A stretch of DNA of 24,027 nt from Clostridia bacterium (GTDB lineage: Bacteria > Bacillota > Clostridia > Peptostreptococcales > Anaerovoracaceae), in the NCBI GenBank assembly GCA_900754795.1, contig CAAEEA010000033.1, forward strand, positions 1 to 24,027, given 5' to 3'. The translations under genes and the position numbers were made by a program. Below are positions 7,097-14,299 of this stretch, in pieces (position 1 is the stretch's first letter; every line of letters starts with the position of its first letter). The notes under the pieces were generated by a model, which was given only the letters and a program-made list of their open reading frames with translations, was not told the DNA's origin and made no database searches.

Positions 7097-8380
7097 TTAT
7101 TTTGTAGAAGCGTCGTACAGATCTTCGGCGTTGTCCCACTCAGCAATGATCTCAGGAATAACCTTGTACAGGTCTCCTACGATAGCATAGTCGGCAACTT
7201 CCATGATAGGAGCTTCCGGATCCTTGTTGATGGCAACGATGCAGTCTGAAGTCTGCATTCCGGCCAGATGCTGGATAGCGCCCGAAATTCCGCAGGCGAA
7301 ATAGATTTCCGGCTTAACCGTAGTACCGGTCTGTCCAACCTGATGTGAATGGTCGATCCAGCCCGCGTCTACAGCGGCACGGGAAGAACCTACAACTCCG
7401 CCAACTTTGTCGGCAAACTTCTGGATGAGTTCAAATCCGGAAGCGTCGCCCAGTCCGCGTCCGCCGGAGCAGATGATCTTGGCGTCAGTCAGGGAAACCA
7501 TTTCCTTCATGGATTTAACGATATCCTTGATCTCGATTCTGATATCATCTTTGGAGATTTCAGGTTTAACGTTTACAATCTCACCTGTCGCTCCCGGAAC
7601 TCTTTCCTGTTTCTGCATAACGCCAGGACGAACTGTTGACATCTGAGGTCTTGTCTTAGGGCAGATGATGGTAGCCATCAGGTTTCCGCCGAAAGCAGGA
7701 CGGGTCTGCTTGATACCGGTTGAAGGATCGTTAGGATCCAGAGTGGAGGTATCAAGAGTGGTGTTAGCCTTTGCAAATTCGATGTACTTGGAAACTTTTA
7801 CGTCCAGGTGAGTACAGTCGGCAGTCAGACCGGTGTTGCATCTGGCGGCGATACGAGGCGCGAAGTCACGTCCTATGTGAGTAGCTCCGTAAAGAACGAT
7901 CTCAGGCTTGTACTCGTCGATGAGCTGCTTCATAACCTTTGTATAAGCATCGGTAGTGTAGTTTTCAAGAAGCGGATCCTGAACCATGTAAACCTTTTCA
8001 GCTCCGTACTCGAAGCATTCCTGAGCCAGATGGTCTATGTTGTTTCCCATCAGAACGGCGCAGATCTGAGTATCGTCGCTGATATCCTTGGCCAGTTTCT
8101 TACCTTCTCCCAGAAGTTCAAGAGCAACATTCTGGATCTTTCCCTGTCTCTGTTCAGCAAATACCCAGATGTGCTTGTAAGCGGAAAGGTCAACCTTTTC
8201 TGCTTCAGGAGCGGCTTCGATAGCTTCAAATTTACATTTAGCAACGCAGGCGTTACAGTTTGTACATTTGCCCTCGTCAACTACGGCCTTTCTGTCTACC
8301 ATCTTCAGAGCGTCGAATGGGCAGGCCTTTACGCAAAGGGTACATCCTTTACATTTATCTTTAATAATTGTGATTGCCAT
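7097..8380 (-). CDS. etfA: Electron transfer flavoprotein alpha subunit with N-terminal 2[4Fe-4S] ferredoxin domain
   Basis: Residues 1-55 form a ferredoxin domain with two CxxCxxCxxxC motifs (Cys10, 13, 16, 20 and Cys39, 42, 45, 49), enough for two [4Fe-4S] clusters. Residues from about 68 are the EtfA body, ending with the FAD-binding region around residues 305-388 (GGRGLGDASG, GSSRAAVDAG, HQVGQTG, PEIYFACGISGAIQHLAGM). In characterised relatives such as CarE of the caffeyl-CoA reductase complex and LctC of the lactate dehydrogenase complex, the fused ferredoxin domain occurs in bifurcating or confurcating ETFs that couple NADH, ferredoxin and an acyl-CoA or hydroxyacid. The ATG at 8380 has GGGAGGA upstream. 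It lies 18 bases after etfB and closes the acd-etfB-etfA set before a strong terminator. The protein is cytosolic, and its partner is EtfB. Confidence 0.96.
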   Translation of the reverse strand: MAITIIKDKCKGCTLCVKACPFDALKMVDRKAVVDEGKCTNCNACVAKCKFEAIEAAPEAEKVDLSAYKHIWVFAEQRQGKIQNVALELLGEGKKLAKDISDDTQICAVLMGNNIDHLAQECFEYGAEKVYMVQDPLLENYTTDAYTKVMKQLIDEYKPEIVLYGATHIGRDFAPRIAARCNTGLTADCTHLDVKVSKYIEFAKANTTLDTSTLDPNDPSTGIKQTRPAFGGNLMATIICPKTRPQMSTVRPGVMQKQERVPGATGEIVNVKPEISKDDIRIEIKDIVKSMKEMVSLTDAKIICSGGRGLGDASGFELIQKFADKVGGVVGSSRAAVDAGWIDHSHQVGQTGTTVKPEIYFACGISGAIQHLAGMQTSDCIVAINKDPEAPIMEVADYAIVGDLYKVIPEIIAEWDNAEDLYDASTK

Positions 8381-8398
8381 TTTTATTCCTCCCTCAAA

Positions 8399-9205
8399 TT
8401 AGATGATGTGCTTACCTTTGAGCTTGATCAAAAGGTTCTTAGCCTGTTCGTTTTCGGTGTCTCCGGCGATTACCTGACCAGGAGCCTTAGGAGCAGGAGT
8501 GAATGATCTGAATACGTTTGTCGGTGAAGCTTCCAGACCTACTTTGTTCAGGTCAACTTCGATATCCTTGGCGTTCCAGACTTTGATGTCTTTTTCGCCA
8601 AAGATTCCGGCCATGCTCATGTATCTTGGCTCATTGAGCTCTTTGATAGCGGTCAGCAGGCACGGAGCCTTAATGGCGATCAGTTCATATCCGTCTTCGA
8701 GCTGTCTCTTAACGGTGATGTCTTTGAGGTTATCAGCGATCTCAAATTCTTCAACATAGGAAACCTGAGGAAGGTCAAGTTTCTCGGCGATCTGCGGACC
8801 TACCTGAGCGGTATCTCCGTCGATAGCCTGACGTCCGGTGAAGATCAGGTCAGCAGGACCGTTCTCTTTTTCCCATTTTCTGATAGCGGCTTCCAGAGTG
8901 TTGGAAGTGGCCCATGTATCTGATCCGCCTACAGCTCTGTCGGAGACCAGGATACCTTCGTCGGCTCCCATGGCGATACACTCGAACAGCAGATCGGCAG
9001 CCTGAGGAGGTCCCATGGAGATAACGGTAACGGTAACGTCTTCAAATTTGTCTTTTATTTTTAATGCTTCTTCCAGAGCATTGGCGTCGTCGTGGTTGAG
9101 GATCGAAGGAACGCCGTCTCTGATCAATGTTCCTGTTTTAGGGTTGATCTTGATAACGTTTGTATCAGGAACCTGCTTTGCACATACAATAATCTTAAAT
9201 GCCAT
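8399..9205 (-). CDS. etfB: Electron transfer flavoprotein beta subunit, bifurcating type
   Basis: A 268-residue EtfB, partner of the EtfA at 7097-8380. It has the VPDT segment near residue 12, the NHDDANALEEAL stretch near 37-48 and the SDRAVGGSDTWATS motif at 88-101. In bifurcating ETFs that last region binds the second FAD (which meets NADH) in place of the AMP found in simple mitochondrial-type ETFs, so the sequence favours the bifurcating class. GRQAIDGDTAQVGPQIA near 133-150 is also typical. The ATG at 9205 is preceded by GTAGGAGGAAA at ideal spacing. It follows the acyl-CoA dehydrogenase by 20 bases and precedes etfA by 18, so the three proteins are made from one message and likely form one complex. 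Confidence 0.96.
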   Translation of the reverse strand: MAFKIIVCAKQVPDTNVIKINPKTGTLIRDGVPSILNHDDANALEEALKIKDKFEDVTVTVISMGPPQAADLLFECIAMGADEGILVSDRAVGGSDTWATSNTLEAAIRKWEKENGPADLIFTGRQAIDGDTAQVGPQIAEKLDLPQVSYVEEFEIADNLKDITVKRQLEDGYELIAIKAPCLLTAIKELNEPRYMSMAGIFGEKDIKVWNAKDIEVDLNKVGLEASPTNVFRSFTPAPKAPGQVIAGDTENEQAKNLLIKLKGKHII

Positions 9206-9225
9206 TTCAATTTCCTCCTACAATC

Positions 9226-10368
9226 TTATTTCTTGAAAGTCTTGCCGGCGATTACCATTCTCTGAACTTCTGAAGTACCTTCGTAGATCTCGGTGATCTT
9301 GGCGTCTCTCATCATTCTCTCTACCGGATAATCCTTGGTGTATCCGTATCCGCCGTGGTACTGAACGCACTTGGTGGTAACTTCCATGGCAGTTTCAGCT
9401 GCGAACAGTTTGGCCATAGCCGCGGCTTCGCCGTAGTTGAGGTGTTTGTCCTTCATGTCGGCAGCTCTGTAAACCAGCAGTCTGGCTGCTTCGATCTTGG
9501 TCTTCAGGTCAGCCATGGCAAACTGCAGCGCCTGCATCTGGGACAGCTTCTTGCCGAACTGTTTTCTCTGCTGCATGTATTCAACTGTTACGTCGAAAGC
9601 TCCCTGCGCGATTCCCAGCGCCTGAGAAGCGATACCGATACGTCCGCCGTCCAGGGTGGACATGGCTACCTTGAATCCTTCGCCTACCTGACCGAGCAGT
9701 CTGTCGGCAGGAATCTCGCAGTTCTGGAAAATAAGCTCTGTAGTTGAGGAAGCGCAGATACCCATCTTGTCTTCTGTCTTACCGATGGAGAATCCAGGGT
9801 CGCCTTTTTCTACGATGAAAGCAGAAATTCCGTGATTTCCTTTTGACTTGTCAGTCATGGCCATTACTACGAAAACATCCGCGTATCCGCCGTTTGTGAT
9901 AAATACTTTAGCTCCGTTGAGGATCCACTTGTCTCCAACCAGTTCAGCTCTTGTCTGCTGACCGGAAGCGTCGGTACCCGCGTTTGGCTCTGTCAGTCCG
10001 AAAGCGCCCAGCTTCTTGCCGCTTAACAGACCAGGCAGGTATTTTCTTTTCTGATCTTCGTTGCCCCAGTTGAAAATAGGCCAGCAGCAAAGGGAAGTAT
10101 GAGCAGAGCAGATAACGCCTGTTGAAGCGCATACTCTTGACAGTTCCTCTACTGTGATAGCGTAAGAGATGTGATCTCCGCCCGCTCCGCCGTATTCAGT
10201 CGGGAACGGTACTCCTAACATTCCGTATTTTGCCATTTTTTCTACGGTCTCAACAGGAAATCTGTGTTCCTTGTCGATATCCGCAGCCAGCGGCTCAACT
10301 TCGTTAGTGGCGAATTCTCTTACCATTTTTCTTACGAATTCCTGTTCCTTCGTCAGTTGAAAGTTCAT
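9226..10368 (-). CDS. Acyl-CoA dehydrogenase, short-chain (butyryl-CoA/caffeyl-CoA reductase type)
   Basis: A 380-residue FAD-dependent acyl-CoA dehydrogenase of the usual bacterial Bcd/CarC length. It has GAFGLTEPNAGTDA near residue 125, the WILNGAKVFITNGG flavin-binding segment, the RKQFGKKLSQMQALQF stretch, QYHGGYGYTKDYPVER, and the EIYEGTSEVQR motif whose Glu363 is the catalytic base. With a bifurcating ETF encoded next to it, the likely reaction in vivo is NADH-driven reduction of an enoyl-CoA with ferredoxin reduction. The gene order acd-etfB-etfA and the ferredoxin-fused EtfA match carC-carD-carE. The crotonase, thiolase and hydroxybutyryl-CoA dehydrogenase genes of a classical butyrate operon are absent here, so the acyl-CoA may be something other than crotonyl-CoA. 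ATG at 10368 follows AAGGAGG. A Rex-like operator overlaps its promoter. Confidence 0.95.
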   Translation of the reverse strand: MNFQLTKEQEFVRKMVREFATNEVEPLAADIDKEHRFPVETVEKMAKYGMLGVPFPTEYGGAGGDHISYAITVEELSRVCASTGVICSAHTSLCCWPIFNWGNEDQKRKYLPGLLSGKKLGAFGLTEPNAGTDASGQQTRAELVGDKWILNGAKVFITNGGYADVFVVMAMTDKSKGNHGISAFIVEKGDPGFSIGKTEDKMGICASSTTELIFQNCEIPADRLLGQVGEGFKVAMSTLDGGRIGIASQALGIAQGAFDVTVEYMQQRKQFGKKLSQMQALQFAMADLKTKIEAARLLVYRAADMKDKHLNYGEAAAMAKLFAAETAMEVTTKCVQYHGGYGYTKDYPVERMMRDAKITEIYEGTSEVQRMVIAGKTFKK

Positions 10369-10391
10369 TCTAAATGCCTCCTTAAATTATT

Positions 10392-10462
10392 AATAACGGG
10401 TCCGATGTGGACAGTATCCGTATTTTTAACCTGTTATTTTTACTTCGCCGCAAGAGGCGAAG
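10392..10462 (-). other. Structured leader of the acd-etfBA transcript
   Basis: The predicted leader of about 110 bases holds a hairpin CTTCGCC/GGCGAAG (10443-10462, six-base loop). It also holds a longer inverted repeat, AATAACGGGT/ACCTGTTATT (10392-10401 and 10429-10438, nine of ten paired), with an inner GTCC/GGAC that would compete for part of it. Neither is followed by a T run, so they are not plain terminators. Confidence 0.45.
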
Positions 10463-10484
10463 ACATAACATGCCATACACTTCT

Positions 10485-10513
10485 ATTAAACCACTTTTTT
10501 GTTAAATGAGCAA
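10485..10513 (-). promoter_or_regulatory. Promoter of the acd-etfB-etfA genes
   Basis: On the minus strand TTGCTC (10508-10513) and TTTAAT (10485-10490) are separated by exactly 17 bases. TGG precedes the second hexamer, giving an extended -10. The predicted start is near 10478. Confidence 0.6.
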
Positions 10514-10516
10514 CAA
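10499..10516. promoter_or_regulatory. Rex-like redox operator
   Basis: The 18-base imperfect palindrome TTGTTAAATGAGCAACAA matches the Rex consensus TTGTTAA-N4-TTAACAA in its whole left arm and five of seven bases of its right arm, with the correct four-base centre. It covers the -35 hexamer and part of the spacer of the acd promoter, as expected for a repressor site. Rex senses the NADH/NAD ratio and is known to control butyryl-CoA dehydrogenase/etf genes in clostridia. No rex gene is in the window. Confidence 0.65.
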
Positions 10517-10574
10517 AAATTTGCGTATTTTTTTGAAAAAAGTCGATTTTTTTATCTGTATTTTTCTGCAGATG

Positions 10575-11297
10575 TCATTTTATTGTTTTCGCCATCGCCA
10601 GGAGAGCTTTTTTCTCTATCCGGCACACCTGAACCTGAGAAATCCCGAGTATTTTTGCGGTCTGCGCCTGCGTCATGTCCCTGTAATACCGCATGACCAT
10701 TACCTGCCGTTCTTTTGTGTCAAGTCTGTTGAGAGCAGAGGCGATGTCCATCCTTGTAACGTTTATCTCTTCAGTGTCGCTGCCGTCGGCTATCTCCGGC
10801 GCGGTTTCTCTGTCGTAACTTTCAGTTCTGCTCATAACTTCGGCCGTCTGAACAGCCTGTCTCACTTTTTCTTCAGAAAATCCCGTAATCTCCGCAAGCT
10901 CACTCAGCCGGGGAGAACGTCCCGTCCTGATCTCAAAATCATTCCCGGCTCTGCGGACTGCCGCCGCGTCGGCTCTGAGGCTTCTGCTTATCTTTACGTT
11001 TCCCCTGTCTCTCATCTGAGAGCGTATTTCTCCGGCTATAAGAGGCACGGCATAGGTGGAAAATTTCAGTCCTCTTTCGGGCTCAAACCGGCGCGCGGCT
11101 TTTATCAGTCCGATAAATCCTATCTGCGCAAGATCCTCGGAATCTTCCCCATATATGCGCGAAAGCCGCGCCACCACTGACCTTACAAGGCCCGTGTTAT
11201 CCGCGACTATCCGTTCAAGTTCTTCAGGTGAAAGCTCTGCTGCTGTCTTTTTTTCCGGCGCTTTCGGCGCCGCTTCTTTCCCCTTTTCAGATCCCAT
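10575..11297 (-). CDS. sigF: Sporulation sigma factor F
   Basis: A 240-residue sigma-70 family protein that directs RNA polymerase in the forespore early in sporulation. Region 2 is seen at about 34-105 (NTGLVRSVVARL, DLAQIGFIGLIKAARRFEP, GLKFSTYAVPLIAGEIR), region 3 at about 115-165, and region 4 with its helix-turn-helix at the C-terminus (MTQAQTAKILGISQVQVCRIEKKAL). The N-terminal 25 residues are a Lys/Ala/Pro-rich extension. Position, in the order anti-anti-sigma, anti-sigma, sigma, identifies it as spoIIAC/sigF rather than SigB or SigG. Its ATG at 11297 overlaps the end of spoIIAB by 11 bases and has only a weak ribosome site, so translation is probably coupled. An AT-only hairpin near 10530-10555 could be a poor terminator. 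Confidence 0.94.
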   Translation of the reverse strand: MGSEKGKEAAPKAPEKKTAAELSPEELERIVADNTGLVRSVVARLSRIYGEDSEDLAQIGFIGLIKAARRFEPERGLKFSTYAVPLIAGEIRSQMRDRGNVKISRSLRADAAAVRRAGNDFEIRTGRSPRLSELAEITGFSEEKVRQAVQTAEVMSRTESYDRETAPEIADGSDTEEINVTRMDIASALNRLDTKERQVMVMRYYRDMTQAQTAKILGISQVQVCRIEKKALLAMAKTIK

Positions 11298-11721
11298 AAT
11301 ATGTATCCAGCTTCTTTATCATAGTTACGGAGGTTCCTTCTCCCGGTTTTGAATCAACTTTGAGCTTATCGGTAAAGCTCTCCATGACGGTAAACCCCAT
11401 GCCGGAGCAGTTCTGCCCCGTGTCTGTCGTAAACAGCGGCTCCATCGCTTTGGCTATGTTTTCGATTCCCGCTCCGTGATCCGTCACCTTTATCATTATC
11501 GTATCATCGGAAATAAAATCAAATTCCATTTCGACTTCTCCGCCTTCTCCGCCGTATCCGTGTATCGCCGAATTGCTGAACGCTTCCGATACGGCTGTCT
11601 TGACTTCAGTGAGTTCCTCTACCGTCGGATCGGCCTGGGAGACGTAAGCCGCCGCTATGGACCTTGCGAGGCTCTGATTTTCCAGTATTCCTTCGAGGCG
11701 GACCTTCATTTTTCTGTTCAT
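11287..11721 (-). CDS. spoIIAB: Anti-sigma F factor and SpoIIAA kinase
   Basis: A 144-residue GHKL-fold protein kinase that holds sigma F inactive and phosphorylates SpoIIAA. The N box is EAFSNSAIHGYGG (Glu46 and Asn50 at the catalytic and magnesium positions), the G1 box is DHGAGI (81-86), and the G2 box is GMGFTVMESF (107-116). Length equals that of the well-studied homologue (about 146). The ATG at 11721 directly follows the SpoIIAA stop codon and has AAAGGAAG upstream; its own stop lies 11 bases inside sigF. No key residue is missing. It acts in the cytosol before and after asymmetric division. Confidence 0.96.
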   Translation of the reverse strand: MNRKMKVRLEGILENQSLARSIAAAYVSQADPTVEELTEVKTAVSEAFSNSAIHGYGGEGGEVEMEFDFISDDTIMIKVTDHGAGIENIAKAMEPLFTTDTGQNCSGMGFTVMESFTDKLKVDSKPGEGTSVTMIKKLDTYYGI

Positions 11722-12075
11722 TTATGATACTTCCTTTCCGCCGAAATATTCGACCGCTTCTTTCTGTGTATCGTAGTAATCTATTATCGAGAACAACCCC
11801 GCCATATTGAGGAGACTCCTTATGTGCTGGGAGCATCCGCATATGGCGACTCTGCCCCGCGCGGGACACAGCTGTCTGTATCTTCCCAGTATCATGCCTA
11901 TGCCTGAACTGTCCATGAAATCAACCTTGCTGAAATCAAATATCAGATTATTCGTATTGTGGCTGTCCAAAGCGTCGTCTATCCTCTGTCTGACCGCCTC
12001 GGCGCTGTAATGGTCAAGATCTCCGAACATCTCTACCACCAGAGTATCGCGTGTCACGCTGAATATCAGTTCCAC
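11722..12075 (-). CDS. spoIIAA: Anti-anti-sigma F factor
   Basis: A 117-residue STAS-domain protein that, when unphosphorylated, displaces sigma F from SpoIIAB. The phosphorylation site is in FMDSSGIGMILGRYR; Ser56 here corresponds to Ser58 of Bacillus subtilis. I chose GTG at 12075. AAGGAGGG lies seven bases upstream and the resulting length is exactly the usual 117 residues. An ATG at 12105 would add ten polar residues and place the ribosome site inside the gene. It is the first gene of the spoIIA operon, 107 bases after the cotH-like gene on the same strand. Confidence 0.95.
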   Translation of the reverse strand: MELIFSVTRDTLVVEMFGDLDHYSAEAVRQRIDDALDSHNTNNLIFDFSKVDFMDSSGIGMILGRYRQLCPARGRVAICGCSQHIRSLLNMAGLFSIIDYYDTQKEAVEYFGGKEVS

Positions 12076-12081
12076 TTTGTT

Positions 12082-12089
12082 CCCTCCTT
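12082..12089 (-). promoter_or_regulatory. Ribosome binding site fixing the GTG start of spoIIAA
   Basis: AAGGAGGG on the minus strand, with seven bases between GGAGG and GTG at 12075. It excludes the in-frame ATG at 12105. Confidence 0.75.
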
Positions 12090-12106
12090 GTCTTCGGCCT
12101 GACATA

Positions 12107-12178
12107 ATTATACTACCGCAAAAGGGAACTTGTCTCTGAGAGATTTTGCCGAAAATACACTACTTTTGTCGAAATCCT
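12107..12178 (-). promoter_or_regulatory. Candidate promoter elements before spoIIAA
   Basis: TATAAT (12107-12112) would suit a sigma-A -10 but has no good -35 at 17 bases. AGGATTT (12172-12178) resembles the sigma-H -35 (AGGAWWT), which drives spoIIA in relatives, but no GAAT follows at the right distance. Between them GCAAAA/TTTTGC and TCTC/GAGA form an inverted repeat. I cannot choose between these readings. Confidence 0.3.
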
Positions 12179-12182
12179 GTCA

Positions 12183-13598
12183 TCAGTCTTTCAGATCTGC
12201 AATTTCTCCCATATCCGGCAGCCACACAGAAGAAGCGTCTATCAGAACATCATCCGCAAGACCCGATTCATAAAGTTCATCCTGACCGGCAATATCAGAC
12301 GGTATGACGCCGTCTATCTGACCTCTTACACTCTCGGATCTCAGCAGGCAGAAGTTTCTGAGAGTATCGGCCCCCAGCACAAAATCATCATAGGAACAAA
12401 ACGACGTAGGATCCTCAGCAACGTAAGAACCAATCATCCGCAGCACCGAGTCTGCCTTATTTTCAAAATACCCGCTTTCAAAATAATTTTCTATGAAGTA
12501 ACCGTAGTAACGATGATACAGGCGGAAATTTTCGTTCCTTATCATCAGTCTGTGATAAAGAGGCCGCCTGAGCATTACCTCGCCGCCGGCAGGCGTATCT
12601 ATGGGATAATTGATATAAAGCCTCGCGTCATTGACCGGATCTGGCATCCCCAGAGAGTAAGTAGCAAAAGCCAGGTTATAATCCCATGGTATCATGGAAA
12701 TTTTTCCTTCTTCTTCATAGAGGAAATAATTATGTCCGGTCGGCCCCAGATAACTGTCGATATTCACGACAAATGACTGCACTACAAAATATCTGATTAC
12801 TTCATCTACGTTTACGGCGCTGTCAAGATCCGTTCCCTCTGCCAGAGTCTTCAGCGATTTTATAAGGCGCTGTTCATCTTCATGGTCTGTTTCCGTACGA
12901 GCCGTTCTGAAGATATTATCATAGCCGGCCGGATCATCTCCGTTATATATCAGCGCAACATCCGTGTTTTCACTTTCGAGCGTTTTATAATCAGGCTTGT
13001 AAAGCTTTCCTCCCGTATTGCCGAAGCATCTGCGGATAAAAGCTTCTTCCGGCTCTTCCACAGCCAGAAAAAGTCCGTAATCCTGTCCGTTTACTCTTAC
13101 CCATGCATATGATGTAAGCGGCGTAGGCACACCCATATACCTCATCATGTCATAGGCAAGATAGTTTTTCATATAGCTGTTGTCCTGAAAAGAGCAGTCA
13201 AGAGACAGTTTATCAAGACCGTGATACGATGCGCCGTTCTTAAAGTGATCAAACTCTACTTTAAGGCTGTAACGCTCGTGGCCGTATTTTGAAATGAGAT
13301 TTTTAGAGTTATTTCCCTTGACTCTTATCCCGACCGAACGGAATTCCTCACCGTCAACTGTTATATCCGCTTCCGCATATTCCTCATCAAGAGCGTTTTC
13401 AAGAAAGCTGCCCCATTCCTCAATATGTATGTCTATCTCATGTACATAACTGTCGTCAAAGAGCCTCGCTTCATATTCCGGATGAGCATCCGCTCTGACT
13501 ATACCTGCCTTTTCTCCGTTCATAAATACCGCTGCGATAATTACAGCGGCAATCATGAATATAAGACATATTTTTTCCGCCGACCTGCTCCTCAGCAT
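12183..13598 (-). CDS. CotH-type extracytoplasmic protein kinase
   Basis: A 471-residue protein with one N-terminal hydrophobic segment (residues 9-27, signal anchor or signal peptide), then a CotH kinase-like domain from about residue 45 to 370. Marks are IRVKGNNSKN (91-100), RYSLKVEFD (109-117, Lys113 being the likely ATP-contacting Lys), GLDKLSLDC (127-135), LFLAVEEPEEAF (177-188), GGKLYKPD (196-203), VVNIDSYLG (277-285) and the metal-binding SMIPWDYNLAF (301-311, Asp306). CotH of Bacillus phosphorylates spore coat proteins on Ser/Thr. This copy is predicted to face outward, where ATP is scarce. It starts three bases after the DUF4956 gene, with no strong ribosome site (GGGG only), so translation is probably coupled. 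The last 100 residues are acidic and of unknown role. It closes the predicted sigma-I operon and lies just before spoIIA. Confidence 0.9.
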   Translation of the reverse strand: MLRSRSAEKICLIFMIAAVIIAAVFMNGEKAGIVRADAHPEYEARLFDDSYVHEIDIHIEEWGSFLENALDEEYAEADITVDGEEFRSVGIRVKGNNSKNLISKYGHERYSLKVEFDHFKNGASYHGLDKLSLDCSFQDNSYMKNYLAYDMMRYMGVPTPLTSYAWVRVNGQDYGLFLAVEEPEEAFIRRCFGNTGGKLYKPDYKTLESENTDVALIYNGDDPAGYDNIFRTARTETDHEDEQRLIKSLKTLAEGTDLDSAVNVDEVIRYFVVQSFVVNIDSYLGPTGHNYFLYEEEGKISMIPWDYNLAFATYSLGMPDPVNDARLYINYPIDTPAGGEVMLRRPLYHRLMIRNENFRLYHRYYGYFIENYFESGYFENKADSVLRMIGSYVAEDPTSFCSYDDFVLGADTLRNFCLLRSESVRGQIDGVIPSDIAGQDELYESGLADDVLIDASSVWLPDMGEIADLKD

Positions 13599-13601
13599 AT
13601 T

Positions 13602-14273
13602 CTACCCCATATAATCTCCATTATAAGATACAAGTACCACTTCGCTCACATTGTGATCGGCAGAAATAGCATTGACGAATTCCGTGCTCCCCTCTCTGAG
13701 CCTTACTTCATAATTAAGTTCAATTCTGTCCGGGCTCACGGTCTTGCTCTTGACAGAAAATGTCTTTGTGCTGTCAGCCACTGTCTTTTTAACTCTGTCT
13801 TCTGTTTCACTGTCTTTGCAGCATACGATCAGAATATAAGGCATTCCCTCATCTCTGCGGGCAGAAAATATCAGCATAATCAATCCTATGAACAGACTGC
13901 CAAACACCGCCAGAGGCAGAAATCCCGCTGCCAGAACAATTCCTGCCGCAATACTCCAGAACAAAAATACAATATCCACAGGATCTTTAATAGCAGTCCT
14001 GAATCTGACAATGGAAAGAGCTCCTACCATACCCAGAGAAAGGATAATATTGCTTGTCACCGCCATTATCAGAAGAGCTGTGATCAGCGTCAGCGCAATT
14101 AGCGTAATGCCAAAAGAAGCCGAATACATGACGCCGCTGTACGTTTTTTTGTATATATAAAAGATAAAAAGGCCCACGGCAAACGCGAGAATCATGGTCA
14201 TCGCCATATCCAGCACGGAAATAGCGTCAGCGTTTTCCAAAAACCCCGATTTAAGAATATCCTGAAAAGTCAT
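13602..14273 (-). CDS. DUF4956 membrane protein
   Basis: A 223-residue membrane protein with four or five hydrophobic segments in residues 20-137 and a soluble alpha/beta domain at 146-223 (ILIVCCKDSETEDRVKK onward), probably cytosolic. The signature GALSIVRFRTAIKDPVDI (84-101) is the strongly conserved part of DUF4956 and loosely recalls MgtC-type membrane proteins. The function of the family is not established; it is repeatedly found beside VTC-domain and CotH-domain genes in Firmicutes. The ATG at 14273 has AGGAGG at ideal spacing. Placed between the polymerase and the kinase gene, it could be the membrane conduit or anchor for the polymerase, as the Vtc1-type membrane domain is in yeast. 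That role is my inference. Confidence 0.88.
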   Translation of the reverse strand: MTFQDILKSGFLENADAISVLDMAMTMILAFAVGLFIFYIYKKTYSGVMYSASFGITLIALTLITALLIMAVTSNIILSLGMVGALSIVRFRTAIKDPVDIVFLFWSIAAGIVLAAGFLPLAVFGSLFIGLIMLIFSARRDEGMPYILIVCCKDSETEDRVKKTVADSTKTFSVKSKTVSPDRIELNYEVRLREGSTEFVNAISADHNVSEVVLVSYNGDYMG

Positions 14274-14299
14274 ATTATTTCCTCCTGGTATACCTTTAC

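Noticed and set aside
7808..8506. Plus-strand reading frame of 232 codons opposite etfA
   Set aside because: It lies wholly antisense to well-supported etf genes, with no ribosome site and no family features.
10530..10555. A/T hairpin after sigF considered as its terminator
   Set aside because: The stem is nearly all A-T pairs, so it would be unstable; left as a weak possibility only.
12131..12143. TGTCTCTGAGAGA also found at 23921-23933
   Set aside because: A single 13-base match of low complexity next to unrelated genes; flanks do not match and no repeat family is evident.
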